A DNA stretch of 64,000 bases from Gimesia algae. GTDB lineage: Bacteria > Planctomycetota > Planctomycetia > Planctomycetales > Planctomycetaceae. A program made the position numbers and the translations under genes. The first letter of the stretch is position 1, and every line of letters begins with the position of its first letter. Shown in pieces: positions 46,946-55,772 of the stretch. The notes below the pieces were generated by a model that saw only the letters and a list, made by a program, of their open reading frames with translations, was not told where the DNA came from and made no database searches. The stretch is taken from assembly GCF_007746795.1 (NCBI RefSeq), contig NZ_CP036343.1, positions 6,051,357-6,115,356 on the forward strand, read 5' to 3'.

Positions 46946-47039
46946 AGACTATGTCCAGTTTTACTGTAGCGTCTTCAGGGCCATTTAGACCGAGTATAAT
47001 AGATTGTGAGACGCTATGGTTAAATGTGATGCGCTCTAG
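46946..47039 (+). repeat. 94-bp palindromic repeat, copy E
   Basis: Same 94-base unit, AGACTATGTCC to CTAG. The left arm reads TAGCGTCTT, so its outermost base is changed, and the right arm GAGACGCTA is unchanged. With inverted copy D it brackets the six-gene block 40737-46583. Confidence 0.87.
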
Positions 47040-47179
47040 ACATGTGATATGATCCGAAGCGGCTTGAATTGCCACAAGCCTTTGATTCACAGCAACTACC
47101 GCATTTTGCACCGGGAGTGATCGCCCACCGCATTGACCCGGCCGCATTTTCAATGGAAACGGATTGCGGATAAAACGAC

Positions 47180-47219
47180 AAAACCCTCGACCGCAAAATG
47201 CATTGCGAGCGAGGGTTTT
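47180..47219 (-). terminator. Terminator-like hairpin after tRNA-Asn
   Basis: Perfect 10-base arms AAAACCCTCG (47180-47189) and CGAGGGTTTT (47210-47219), with a further small stem CGCAA/TTGCG inside. The stem ends in T-runs on both strands. It lies 17 bases after the tRNA, so it most likely ends the tRNA transcript. Confidence 0.75.
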
Positions 47220-47236
47220 CTGGTTTGAGCTGAAAG

Positions 47237-47309
47237 CTCCTCGAGTAGGACTCGAACCTACAACCTAGCGGTTAACAGCCGCTCGCTCTACCGATTGAGC
47301 TATCGAGGA
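47237..47309 (-). tRNA. tRNA-Asn (GTT)
   Basis: A 73-base cloverleaf on the minus strand. The acceptor stem TCCTCGA (5') pairs with TCGAGGA, and G is the discriminator. The D-arm is GCTCAATCGGTAGAGC, the anticodon loop CTGTTAACCGC gives anticodon GTT, and the T-arm is TAGGTTCGAGTCCTA. CCA is not encoded. An apparent terminator follows. Confidence 0.95.
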
Positions 47310-47464
47310 TTAGTTATGTGTTTAAGGAAAACTCCCAACCACATAGTGCGTATAACATATTGTGAGAAATGTATGAAGTCAACCGATGATAAACAGGAAC
47401 CGCTGGGGTTCTGGCAAAATATTTGAGAATTATGCCGACTTGTAAGAATCGTAACTGTTTTAAC

Positions 47465-47908
47465 TCACTCAGCTTCGGTGTCTGGTGGTTTGGGGGAAAC
47501 GCCTTTGACCTTTTCGAGGATCACTTTGTTCCCCTGTTCGTTATATTCGATGAGATTCATGAAGGCTCCCATCAGCATGATCCCTCTGCCACAGGGACGT
47601 TCCAGATTCTCCAGCAGTGTTGGATCAGGAACATGACTGCGGTCGAAGCCTTCTCCCTCGTCCTGGATTTCAATGCGAACCCGCTCATCGCTGATCCAGC
47701 ATTTGATCTCGACACTTTTATCAGGAGACATGCGATTACCATGTTTAATCGCATTCACCAGTGCCTCTTCAAGTGCCAGGCGCACCGAGAAGACATCTTT
47801 ATCCGGGTATTCACGTACCTCCAGAGCCTCGACGATTCGGGCCTGAACAGCCTGACCTTCCGAGGTATCGCTGGGTATCGTTACTTCAAAGTGTTCGTCC
47901 GATGACAT
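47465..47908 (-). CDS. RsbW-like anti-sigma regulatory kinase (HATPase)
   Basis: A 147-aa GHKL-fold protein of the RsbW/SpoIIAB type. Visible ATP-site boxes: LALEEALVNAIKHGN (N-box), IEIQDEGEGFD (G1) and CGRGIMLMGAFMN (G2). Such kinases hold a sigma factor or other partner and are released by an STAS-domain antagonist. The STAS gene lies upstream on the same strand, 194 bases away, forming a likely partner-switching pair. ATG at 47908 is preferred; the partner sigma factor is not in the window. Confidence 0.85.
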   Translation of the reverse strand: MSSDEHFEVTIPSDTSEGQAVQARIVEALEVREYPDKDVFSVRLALEEALVNAIKHGNRMSPDKSVEIKCWISDERVRIEIQDEGEGFDRSHVPDPTLLENLERPCGRGIMLMGAFMNLIEYNEQGNKVILEKVKGVSPKPPDTEAE

Positions 47909-48101
47909 GAATTTGGCCAGCACACGATTTCTGGTGTTTATCCAGTAACTAATTCAAAGAGCATTCAAACTCACTCTGAGAAGGTTGCTTTTCACAACTT
48001 ACTTCTCAGTCTGAATCTCTCACAATCATTGTTCTCAAAGAATCTTTACGAAGCAGTGGTCGTTGCAGACAGAATATGAATCTGCAATTTCCGATCCAAA
48101 G

Positions 48102-48458
48102 TCAAAATCCTTCGAGAGCCGCCTCCTGTGTTTCGGCGATGTCAAACAGTTGATTCAGTCTCGTAATGGCAAATACCTCATAAATGTCAGGACGAATTGA
48201 ACACAGCTTCAATTTACCTTTTGCCTTTTTGACCTTTTTATCCAGCGTGATCAGTTTACCCAGTGCAGCACTGGAAAGATATTCGACGTTGGAAAAGTCA
48301 AGAATAATCTTCTTGCGTCCATCTTCATCAACAAGCCCAAATAACTGAGTCCCGATGATCTGGATATTTCCTTCATCAAGAATTTTCTTGTCAATAAATT
48401 TTGCAATGGTGACATCTGAAACTTCCTCGATGTCAACACGACGGTGACCAGCTGCCAT
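48102..48458 (-). CDS. STAS-domain anti-sigma factor antagonist
   Basis: A 118-aa single-domain protein. The STAS phosphorylation region is KKIILDFSNVEYLSSAALGKLITL, with the acceptor serine in YLSSAALG. It would be phosphorylated by the adjacent RsbW-like kinase and, when dephosphorylated, displace it. ATG at 48458 (start MAAGHRRVDIEEV) is chosen over longer readings that add a non-STAS leader. No PP2C phosphatase is visible nearby. Confidence 0.85.
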   Translation of the reverse strand: MAAGHRRVDIEEVSDVTIAKFIDKKILDEGNIQIIGTQLFGLVDEDGRKKIILDFSNVEYLSSAALGKLITLDKKVKKAKGKLKLCSIRPDIYEVFAITRLNQLFDIAETQEAALEGF

Positions 48459-49220
48459 AATTCCAGCCCACCCTCTTCTAAAAAGACAAAATCCGACGTA
48501 GGCACCTGAATCCCCTGTGAATCCATTATCGAAGACGTAGTTTATCGACGACTGCCTGGCCCGATCGGAATCGATCATAAAACGAATTGAATCAAGTATC
48601 AAATTATACGTGCTAAGTCTGAGAAAAAAAATTATCTAAACAGATATTCCCGAAAGACTAACATCAATTTGAATGAGGACCACAAGTCCCCGGTATTGCA
48701 TGATCATCACGCTTTCTTTCCTTGCTGTCAAGCATATTCGCAAGATTGTTTGCGGGATTCCAAGGGTCTAAGTGCCATATTCAGCAGACTTTGTGTAATT
48801 TCGCAGGCTCAGAATGTCAAAACGCCCCTTTCTAAAGGGAAATCTGACACTCCGAACGAATGGATGCACTCTCTTAGATTCACTACTTTAAAACGAATTT
48901 TGTTAAGACATTCAGACATCCAGTTGAAACTTGTGTTTAAGAATTGAAACAGGACGCAGATTTCTAAGGGATGTTTCTAAGGTAGAAAACATCCTTTTCG
49001 CCCCGATGCATTTCGAATCGGCGTGGATCGGATCGGACACAACATCTGCGACTGTCATAATCCTGCTAACAGGGCACCTCTCAGTGGAACCCCCTGCTCC
49101 AGCCTGTACCACAGCGACACGCATCGCTTCGGGCGCGTTGTTTGCCTTTCAATTCCCTCTGACCAACTTCATCTCATCACAAAACAGTGATTGAGACTGT
49201 CTGTTCAATCGGGGATTGTG
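48459..49220. other. 762-bp intergenic region
   Basis: No gene was recognised. It contains a hairpin with a T-run at 48969-48998 (listed separately) and AT-rich sequence. A short plus-strand frame at ~48669-48947 has no family resemblance and poor composition. Confidence 0.4.
48969..48998 (+). terminator. Hairpin with T-tail, possible terminator of an unknown transcript
   Basis: GGATGTTT (48969-48976) and AAACATCC (48987-48994) are perfect 8-base arms, followed by TTTT. No annotated plus-strand gene ends before it, so it may end a small RNA or act in the leader of the 49221 gene. Confidence 0.4.
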
Positions 49221-50423
49221 ATGCAACGCCACCTTACTTTCTTAGCCTTCTTTTTGGCTCTCTTTCTGTTTTCGACGTCGAGTTCTCAAGCCGAGGTGGA
49301 AATAATCTTAAACTCCGGTGACATGCTCCACGCGGACTGCATCCAATGGGGCCCCGACTCCACTCTCATTCTTGAACAGGCGGGACAGCAACCCAGTTCC
49401 ATTTCACTCACTAAAATAGCACGCTTGAAGATCGAGAATACAGACTACGACCAGCAAACCATTCAACTGGCCGCAACCCAATACCAGCAGAGCCAGGCAG
49501 TTCAGTTCGCGTTTCATAAACATAAAAAATATTACCCCATGCCTGTCCCCGTTTATCCGAGCCCAATGTACGTACCCGTAGAACCAAGGGAAACTTTCTC
49601 GGCTCCCTGCGATACCCGCTGCAGTCGAGGAATCATCATTGGAGTCCACGAAGACCCCCTGAGTGCCTACCAGCCTCTTTTAAAACAGTACTACCCGAAT
49701 GGCGTACCCACACTGGAACGCGGATATGCTCTGGGTCTGATGCGTGCCACCGTTGCACAACATGCGCTGGGATACGAGCCTGTTCCCGGGATTATTCCTC
49801 CCCCACCGGCGACCGAACCACTCTTGGGGAAATTGACTCAAATCAGCGTGCAGGCAACCCCCATAAACACACAGGGAAAAGCGGATTGGAACGCGCTGTC
49901 GGTCCGCCTGCAGGGATTTGACCGCCTGGGGAATCCTGCTGCATTGACGGGGAATTTAAAAATTCAGTTGTTCGGTCAGCGACAAATGCTGTTACCGGTC
50001 TGGGATCAACGGTTTGCCGCCGTCCCCCAGGAAACGATTTCTCTGGGTCAATGGACCCGGAATTGCGCCACAACCCCACTGACTCAAACGCCCCGTGCAG
50101 GTAATCAGTTCGGTACCGGTCAGCCATCGGACCAGACCTGGATCATCAAGCTCTTTCCGCAGATCCCCGCGCATAATCTGAATGTTTACGCGTTGGGAGA
50201 AGTTCAGGTCAGCCTGCTTTCACCGGGTAAGGGAACCTTTGCAGCATCCACTCCCGCTGTTCCACTGAAGCATGTCTCCCTGAATCGAGATTCTTCACTG
50301 GCGACAACAGGTACCCGCTTCTTTCCCGGAGAAATGACATCGGCAGGCATTTCACGCACAGGCAGACTCAACCTTGAGGGCCCCTCAAGGCCAAACAGCC
50401 GCCCGTTCACCGTCCAGCCTTAA
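49221..50423 (+). CDS. Secreted protein of unknown function
   Basis: About 400 aa, with a signal peptide (LTFLAFFLALFLFSTSSSQA). The early mature part, VEIILNSGDMLHADCIQWGPDSTLILEQAG, reads like the short beta domain planctomycetes put in front of secreted proteins, and TRGC-like cysteines (CDTRCS) appear near residue 138. Later segments (RLQGFDRLGNPAALTGNLKIQLFG, WTRNCATTPLTQTPRAG) look beta-rich. I do not recognise a family. ATG at 49221 starts the signal cleanly. Its end overlaps the convergent gene by 39 bases. Confidence 0.6.
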   Translation: MQRHLTFLAFFLALFLFSTSSSQAEVEIILNSGDMLHADCIQWGPDSTLILEQAGQQPSSISLTKIARLKIENTDYDQQTIQLAATQYQQSQAVQFAFHKHKKYYPMPVPVYPSPMYVPVEPRETFSAPCDTRCSRGIIIGVHEDPLSAYQPLLKQYYPNGVPTLERGYALGLMRATVAQHALGYEPVPGIIPPPPATEPLLGKLTQISVQATPINTQGKADWNALSVRLQGFDRLGNPAALTGNLKIQLFGQRQMLLPVWDQRFAAVPQETISLGQWTRNCATTPLTQTPRAGNQFGTGQPSDQTWIIKLFPQIPAHNLNVYALGEVQVSLLSPGKGTFAASTPAVPLKHVSLNRDSSLATTGTRFFPGEMTSAGISRTGRLNLEGPSRPNSRPFTVQP

Positions 50424-51245
50424 AGTCAGGCATTTCGCGGAGCCTCCCGCTTTGATGAACTCATCCAGCGGAGTACTTAAAGTCTGATAGCCGCGCTGCT
50501 GCAAATCTGCTTCCAACTGCGGACAGCCGGTATTCATGACGACAGTTTCTCCCAGCACGACCGCATTGCAGGCAAACCGCTGTGCTTCTGCTTTCACGAC
50601 CGGAATCAGATGCGGGATATACTCTTTTAAAGCCTGTTGTCCATATTCATCAAATGCGGGGGGATAATAGATGGCCTCCGTTTCACTCAGAGGACAGAAG
50701 CAGGTATCAAGGTGATAATAAAAGTCATCGACCAATTGCAGAGGAATCACCCGGCAGTGCATCTTTTCCGCAACCCACTGCAGCGCCCGGACGTCACTGC
50801 GAATCAGATAGCCGGCAAAGAGGGTATCGCCACAGAATAACGCATCGCCGGCTCCTTCGAAGAAAAAGTCCTCGGGCATTTCAATCGTTTCAAAACCGGC
50901 ATTTTCAAACCAGCTCCGATCGAGGGGTGTTTCTCCCTGACGCGCTTCATGTCGAAATAGTGAGAGAAACACAAGATCTTTCCAGATCAGACCGGCATTC
51001 GCAGTAAAAACCAGATCGGGGAGACCTTTGACGGGGGTCATGAGTTCGATTTTTGCATTCTGTTTCTGCAGCAGTTGATGCAGTGATTCCCATTGTTGTC
51101 GCGCCAGAGCAGGATCACTCTGTTTGCTGCGGCTCATCCAGGGATTGATTTCATACTCAATCCCATAAAAATCAGGAGGACACATCAGGATCGCCGGGGA
51201 CTCATAGATCAATGAACTACCTTTCTCAGTTTCAGCATAAAGCAA
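50385..51245 (-). CDS. Arginine-modifying amidinotransferase-fold enzyme, ArgZ-like
   Basis: A 286-aa enzyme of the pentein (GME) superfamily. The opening ILMCPPDFYGIEYEINPWM, the LPDLVFTANAGL segment with its conserved Asn, FFFEGAGDAL, YHLDTCFCPL (catalytic histidine) and the end AGGSAKCLTLRL (catalytic cysteine) match the catalytic N-terminal domain of cyanobacterial ArgZ/AgrE, arginine dihydrolase, better than classical arginine deiminase or DDAH. There is no C-terminal domain. It may convert arginine to ornithine and ammonia, or act as a deiminase; activity needs assay. Confidence 0.7.
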   Translation of the reverse strand: MLYAETEKGSSLIYESPAILMCPPDFYGIEYEINPWMSRSKQSDPALARQQWESLHQLLQKQNAKIELMTPVKGLPDLVFTANAGLIWKDLVFLSLFRHEARQGETPLDRSWFENAGFETIEMPEDFFFEGAGDALFCGDTLFAGYLIRSDVRALQWVAEKMHCRVIPLQLVDDFYYHLDTCFCPLSETEAIYYPPAFDEYGQQALKEYIPHLIPVVKAEAQRFACNAVVLGETVVMNTGCPQLEADLQQRGYQTLSTPLDEFIKAGGSAKCLTLRLDGERAAVWP

Positions 51246-51429
51246 AACGCATGCGGGTGGAATACTCTCTATCGTATTATACCATAGTCCGAATCAGATC
51301 AGGGGAAGAATTCTTTCTTCTCGGGAGAGATTCTGATTCAACCACTCTATAATTGACGGGACGACTACCGATCCAATACAGTCAATACAGATTGATCATC
51401 TCTCTTTTTACTGAAATGGATTTACCGCT

Positions 51430-53244
51430 ATGACAGAGTCGACTGCTTATCCGCTGACCTGGGAACTGGCCTCGCTGTACCCCCATCCCGAACAACCCGC
51501 GTTTGAGGACTGTCTACAGCAGATCAAAGCGTCACTGGAAGACCTGGTGGCACGCGTTGCAGAATTAGCGCAGTCAACCAATCCAAAACAGCATGCTTCC
51601 CATTGGGGAGATTTTCTGACCGATTATCAGGCTGCCGTCGCCGAACTGTCAGGGCTATTTGCGTTTCTGGAATGTTATTGCGCGGAAGACGCACACAACA
51701 AACGGTTTCAAACACTGATGGCCCGGCTGGCCAGTATTCGACCACTCAGAGAGAATATTGAAACCCAGCTGCAGCTGACGATCCGTGAAATCCCGGATGA
51801 AGTACTCCAGCAATTCACAGCACAGGATTCCCGCCTGAAGCAGATTCAGTTTTTCCTGGAAGACTCGAAACGGAACGCGACATTACGGCTGCCTAAGGAC
51901 CAGGAAATCCTGGCTTCACAGCTGGCCGTCGATGGATTGCATGCCTGGGGACGACTTTATGACCGGCTCTCGGGTGATCTGAAAATTCAACTAATGGAAA
52001 AAGGAGAACTGGTGGAACGTTCTCCGGGACAGGTCCAATTCGACTCTCCGCAACGTTTCGTACGGCAGAATAATTTCTATGCAGCCAACAAAGCCTGGGA
52101 TTCGATTGCCGATTCGTGTGCCGACGCCTTGAATCATCTGGCAGGAACCCGTCTCACGCTCTACAGTCACCTGCCCGTCACAGACCATCTGGATGCACCA
52201 TTAGTTTATAACCGTATGCAGCGGGATACTCTGAATACGATGTGGTCGGTGATCTCCCAGCGGAAACAGAAGCTGGTTCAGTTTCTGGAAAAGAAAGCGG
52301 AACTGCTGGGGCTCGAAAAACTCTGCTGGTACGACCTGAATGCCCCCCTGCCACTCTCAGGCGGGGAATCTCCTGAACTCAGTTATAACCGTGCCTGTGA
52401 CCTGGTGGTGAATTCCTTTGAAAAATTCAGTCCCGACCTCAGCCAGTTTGCAGAGAGAGCCCTCCGTGAACAATGGATCGAAGCGGAAAATCGCGCCGGT
52501 AAACGTCAGGGTGGCTTCTGCACCACTTTCCCGGTTCAAAAACAGTCCCGGATTTTCATGACCTATACCGACTCTGCCGACAGCATGTCGACCCTCGCCC
52601 ATGAACTGGGGCACGCCTATCATTCGTATGTGTTGAAAGACGCTCCGTTTGTATTAAGCGATTACCCGATGAACCTGGCAGAAACAGCATCCACCTTCGC
52701 CGAAGCCGTACTGGGAGAACAACGCCTCAAAGCCGCTCAGACCCGCGATGAAGAATTACAGATTCTCGATGGCATGCTGGGGGACTCAGTGGCATTCATG
52801 ATGAATATCCACACCCGCTTCCTGTTTGAAGATCGTCTGCATCAGGAGCGGGCGACAGGCGAGTTAACCCCAGAGCGTTTTTCGGAACTCATGCTGGCGG
52901 CGCAAAAAGAAGCTTACGCGGGTGCCCTGGATGATACCGGCTGGAATCCTTCCTTCTGGATTTCCAAACTCCATTTTTATATCAGTGAATTGCCCTTCTA
53001 TAATTTTCCTTACACATTCGGTTATTTACTCTCCCTGGGGGTTTATGCCCTGGCAGATACCTTTACCGATCAGTCAGAGTTTGCGGACAAATACCGTGAA
53101 CTCCTGATTGCCACCGGTTGTCAGGTAACAGAAGACGCCGTGTCCAATACATTTGGCTACCATCTGGGTGAAGCGGAATTCTGGAACAAAAGTATTGATA
53201 TTATCGACCGCCGCGTCGAGCGTTTTCTGGAACTGGCAGACTGA
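51430..53244 (+). CDS. pepF: M3-family oligoendopeptidase F
   Basis: A 604-aa cytoplasmic zinc peptidase that cleaves short peptides. The zinc motif is LAHELGHAYHSY with HELGH at 391-395, and the downstream zinc ligand glutamate sits in PMNLAETASTFAEA. The N-terminal ~110 residues are helical as in PepF, and the C-terminal YNFPYTFGYLLSLGVYALAD is the usual family ending. It is isolated, with its own 315-bp downstream gap. The symbol is given for the family; substrate is not shown. Confidence 0.85.
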   Translation: MTESTAYPLTWELASLYPHPEQPAFEDCLQQIKASLEDLVARVAELAQSTNPKQHASHWGDFLTDYQAAVAELSGLFAFLECYCAEDAHNKRFQTLMARLASIRPLRENIETQLQLTIREIPDEVLQQFTAQDSRLKQIQFFLEDSKRNATLRLPKDQEILASQLAVDGLHAWGRLYDRLSGDLKIQLMEKGELVERSPGQVQFDSPQRFVRQNNFYAANKAWDSIADSCADALNHLAGTRLTLYSHLPVTDHLDAPLVYNRMQRDTLNTMWSVISQRKQKLVQFLEKKAELLGLEKLCWYDLNAPLPLSGGESPELSYNRACDLVVNSFEKFSPDLSQFAERALREQWIEAENRAGKRQGGFCTTFPVQKQSRIFMTYTDSADSMSTLAHELGHAYHSYVLKDAPFVLSDYPMNLAETASTFAEAVLGEQRLKAAQTRDEELQILDGMLGDSVAFMMNIHTRFLFEDRLHQERATGELTPERFSELMLAAQKEAYAGALDDTGWNPSFWISKLHFYISELPFYNFPYTFGYLLSLGVYALADTFTDQSEFADKYRELLIATGCQVTEDAVSNTFGYHLGEAEFWNKSIDIIDRRVERFLELAD

Positions 53245-53559
53245 TCTCTACACGGGTATTGTGCTTAAGATCAGTGTCTTTTCAGAAAAAAGCCCTGTTT
53301 GACAGTGTCATCCCGTTTCCACTACTTATCTCAGCGGAGATCCCTCTGAAATGCAGCAGGATCTGAGGGCTTTCGTTCTGTAGCGTGTCGAAATTCTGAA
53401 CAAGCTTGGGTATACTGTCTGGACGATGGAACATCGCTCGCACCCGACCGGGGTATCAGCCCGATCTTGAACTGGGTGTGAAAGATTCCTTGAGAATAAT
53501 CATGAACTGAACGACAGACAGCTGATGAATTTGCTGGAATACTGAAAAGCATTTATTCT
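53245..53559. other. 315-bp region before metX
   Basis: I looked for a SAM riboswitch here because metX follows, and found no match to the SAM-I/IV core. Only loosely paired segments (for example CCCTC/GAGGG near 53340-53370) are seen. No gene is supported. Confidence 0.4.
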
Positions 53560-54762
53560 ATGGCAACACAACAGGAACTATCAGAAACCCGGCAGGATTC
53601 AGGGGTTGGTATCGTACAAACCAGACTGGCAACCCTGTTTGCGCCTCCGAACTGGCTCAAGCTGGCAGGTGGGGGTGAACTAGGGCCTATTCAGGTCGCC
53701 TATGAAACTTATGGCGCGTTGACCCCGGCGAAAGATAACGCGATCTTTATCTGTCACGCGCTGACAGGCGATGCCCATGCCGCCGGTTACTATGAAGACG
53801 ATGACGAAAAAGCCAAGCCAGGCTGGTGGGATGACCTGATCGGTCCGGGACGCACGCTCGACACGGATAAGTACTACGTGATTTGTGCGAACGTACTGGG
53901 CGGCTGCCAGGGGACCACGGGACCAGGCAGCATCAACCCGGAAACCAATCAGTCTTACCGACTGGGATTTCCCTTCATCACCGTCGGCGATATCGTCGAA
54001 GTACATTCGGCACTTACAAAACATCTGGGTATCGATCAGTTGCTCGCCGTCATTGGAGGCAGCCTGGGAGGCATGCAGGTACTGGAATGGGCGACCCGCT
54101 TTCCCGATCAGCTGCGCGGTGCCATCTGCCTGGCTTCTGCCGCTCAACTTTCTGCCCAGGGAATTGCCTTTAACGCAGTGGGCAGACGTGCCATCAAAAC
54201 CGACCCTGAATTCAAGGACGGGGAATATGAAGTGGGAGCCGGTCCCCGCTATGGACTTGCCCTGGCACGCATGATCGCCCACATCACCTACCTCTCGGAC
54301 CAGTCGATCGAAATGAAATTTGGCAGACGCCTGCAGGATCACGATACCTTCACTTATGAAATGCTGCCGGAAGTGGAATTTCAGGTCGAGAGTTACCTGC
54401 ATTATCAAGGCAAGCGGTTTGTGGAACGCTTTGATGCGAACAGTTATCTTTATCTGACCCGCGCGATGGATTATTTTGATCTGCTTTCCCAGCACGGTTC
54501 ACTGGTCAATGCGTTGGGAAAAACGGACGCCCGCTTCCTGATTGCCTCATATGATTCTGACTGGCTGTTTACAACCACGCAGAGCAAGGAGATCGTCAGG
54601 GCTTTGATCGAGTGTGGAAAACATGTCTCATTTATTGAGCTCAAGAGCCCGTTTGGACATGATTCCTTTCTGATTGAAATTGAACAGCTGAATAAAATGA
54701 TTACGCCTTTTCTCGAGCAGGCTTATTCCACGTGTCTGGCGGAAAACAAACCCGCTTCATAA
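53560..54762 (+). CDS. metX: Homoserine O-acetyltransferase
   Basis: A 400-aa alpha/beta-hydrolase that acetylates homoserine in methionine synthesis. Features: LKLAGGGELGPIQVAYETYG, FICHALTGDAHAAG, WWDDLIGPGRTLDTDKYYVICANVLGGCQGTTGP, and the nucleophile in VIGGSLGGMQVLEWA (Ser ~168). The catalytic Asp/His lie near SYDSDWLF and FGHDSFLIE at the C-terminus. It is followed by metW, the usual order in bacteria. Confidence 0.95.
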   Translation: MATQQELSETRQDSGVGIVQTRLATLFAPPNWLKLAGGGELGPIQVAYETYGALTPAKDNAIFICHALTGDAHAAGYYEDDDEKAKPGWWDDLIGPGRTLDTDKYYVICANVLGGCQGTTGPGSINPETNQSYRLGFPFITVGDIVEVHSALTKHLGIDQLLAVIGGSLGGMQVLEWATRFPDQLRGAICLASAAQLSAQGIAFNAVGRRAIKTDPEFKDGEYEVGAGPRYGLALARMIAHITYLSDQSIEMKFGRRLQDHDTFTYEMLPEVEFQVESYLHYQGKRFVERFDANSYLYLTRAMDYFDLLSQHGSLVNALGKTDARFLIASYDSDWLFTTTQSKEIVRALIECGKHVSFIELKSPFGHDSFLIEIEQLNKMITPFLEQAYSTCLAENKPAS

Positions 54763-54822
54763 AGAGTAAGACAGAACGTTTCCCACAAGAGACCTCGATA
54801 GAAACAAACACGGATTCAAACC

Positions 54823-55515
54823 ATGCGTGCTCAACATCGATATTGTATGCAGGACCCTTCGCTGGAAATGACCGACAGGTTACTGCTGGAACAGATCCAA
54901 CCCGGCAGTCGCGTACTCGACCTGGGTTGCGGCGATGGTCGATTGCTGGCGCGGTTGCGCGAAGAACGCGGTGCATCCGTTCTGGGTATGGAAATCGATA
55001 TTACACAGCATCATGCCGCCATCGCACGGGGTGTTCCCGTTATCCAGGCCGACCTGGACGAAGGTCTGCCGGATATTCCCGACGGGGCCTTTGATTATGT
55101 CGTCCTGAGCCAGACACTGCAGCAGGTTTTACATCCCAAACAGTTGCTGGAAGAAATGGTGCGTGTCGCGAAAAAAGCGCTGGTTGTCGTTCCGAACTTT
55201 GGAAACTGGCGGATCCGCCTGCAGGTGCTCAAACAGGGCCGCGCCCCCGTCACCGAAGTTCTGCCTTATGAATGGTACAACACGCCGAACCTGCATCTGA
55301 TGTCCATGCATGATTTTCAGGACCTGATGCGGTTGCTGGGCATCGAAATTTTACAGGAAATCCCAATCATCAATCACCGGGCTATCGAGAAAGCCTGGCT
55401 GGCCAACCTGCGGGCCCAGCATGTACTGTATGTCCTGCAGCGTCCGGAAAGCCCTGGTAAACTCCAGTCGTCCGAACACGTTTCGGCAGGACATTCAACG
55501 CCGATTCCGCGATAG
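54823..55515 (+). CDS. metW: Methionine biosynthesis protein MetW
   Basis: A 230-aa protein with a methyltransferase-like Rossmann core: VLDLGCGDGRLLARLRE, LGMEIDI, FDYVVLSQTLQQVLHPKQLLEEMVRVAKKALVVVPNFG and YEWYNTPNLHLMS, which are strongly conserved in MetW. It lies 60 bases after metX, and these two proteins act together in homoserine acylation in other bacteria. The start could be the methionine at 54847. Length is slightly above the usual 200 because of a C-terminal tail. Confidence 0.93.
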   Translation: MRAQHRYCMQDPSLEMTDRLLLEQIQPGSRVLDLGCGDGRLLARLREERGASVLGMEIDITQHHAAIARGVPVIQADLDEGLPDIPDGAFDYVVLSQTLQQVLHPKQLLEEMVRVAKKALVVVPNFGNWRIRLQVLKQGRAPVTEVLPYEWYNTPNLHLMSMHDFQDLMRLLGIEILQEIPIINHRAIEKAWLANLRAQHVLYVLQRPESPGKLQSSEHVSAGHSTPIPR

Positions 55516-55772
55516 ACTCCGGTCACGGGTATTCCATTCCGCAGTTCCGGGTATGGATTAAAATCCCGGAGAAATAATTCGTTTTTCAGCTGCTCAATTC
55601 CTGTTTCCAAAATTTGATTTACCCGATATACTGCCCCACCTTCAGTACGGAAATGGTGTACTGCCATCCTGACAGGCGGCATCCCAGCCGCAATCTAAGG
55701 CATGAACATACAAGAGTTTGAAACAAGCAAGCGACCCGATTTTATCACAGAGAAAGAGGGAAAGGACTCCCG

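Noticed and set aside
48669-48947. 92-codon open frame on the plus strand
   Set aside because: No family resemblance, no ribosome site, and cysteine/histidine-rich chance composition.
53245-53559. Possible SAM riboswitch before metX
   Set aside because: No match to SAM-I or SAM-IV cores and no leader terminator was seen.
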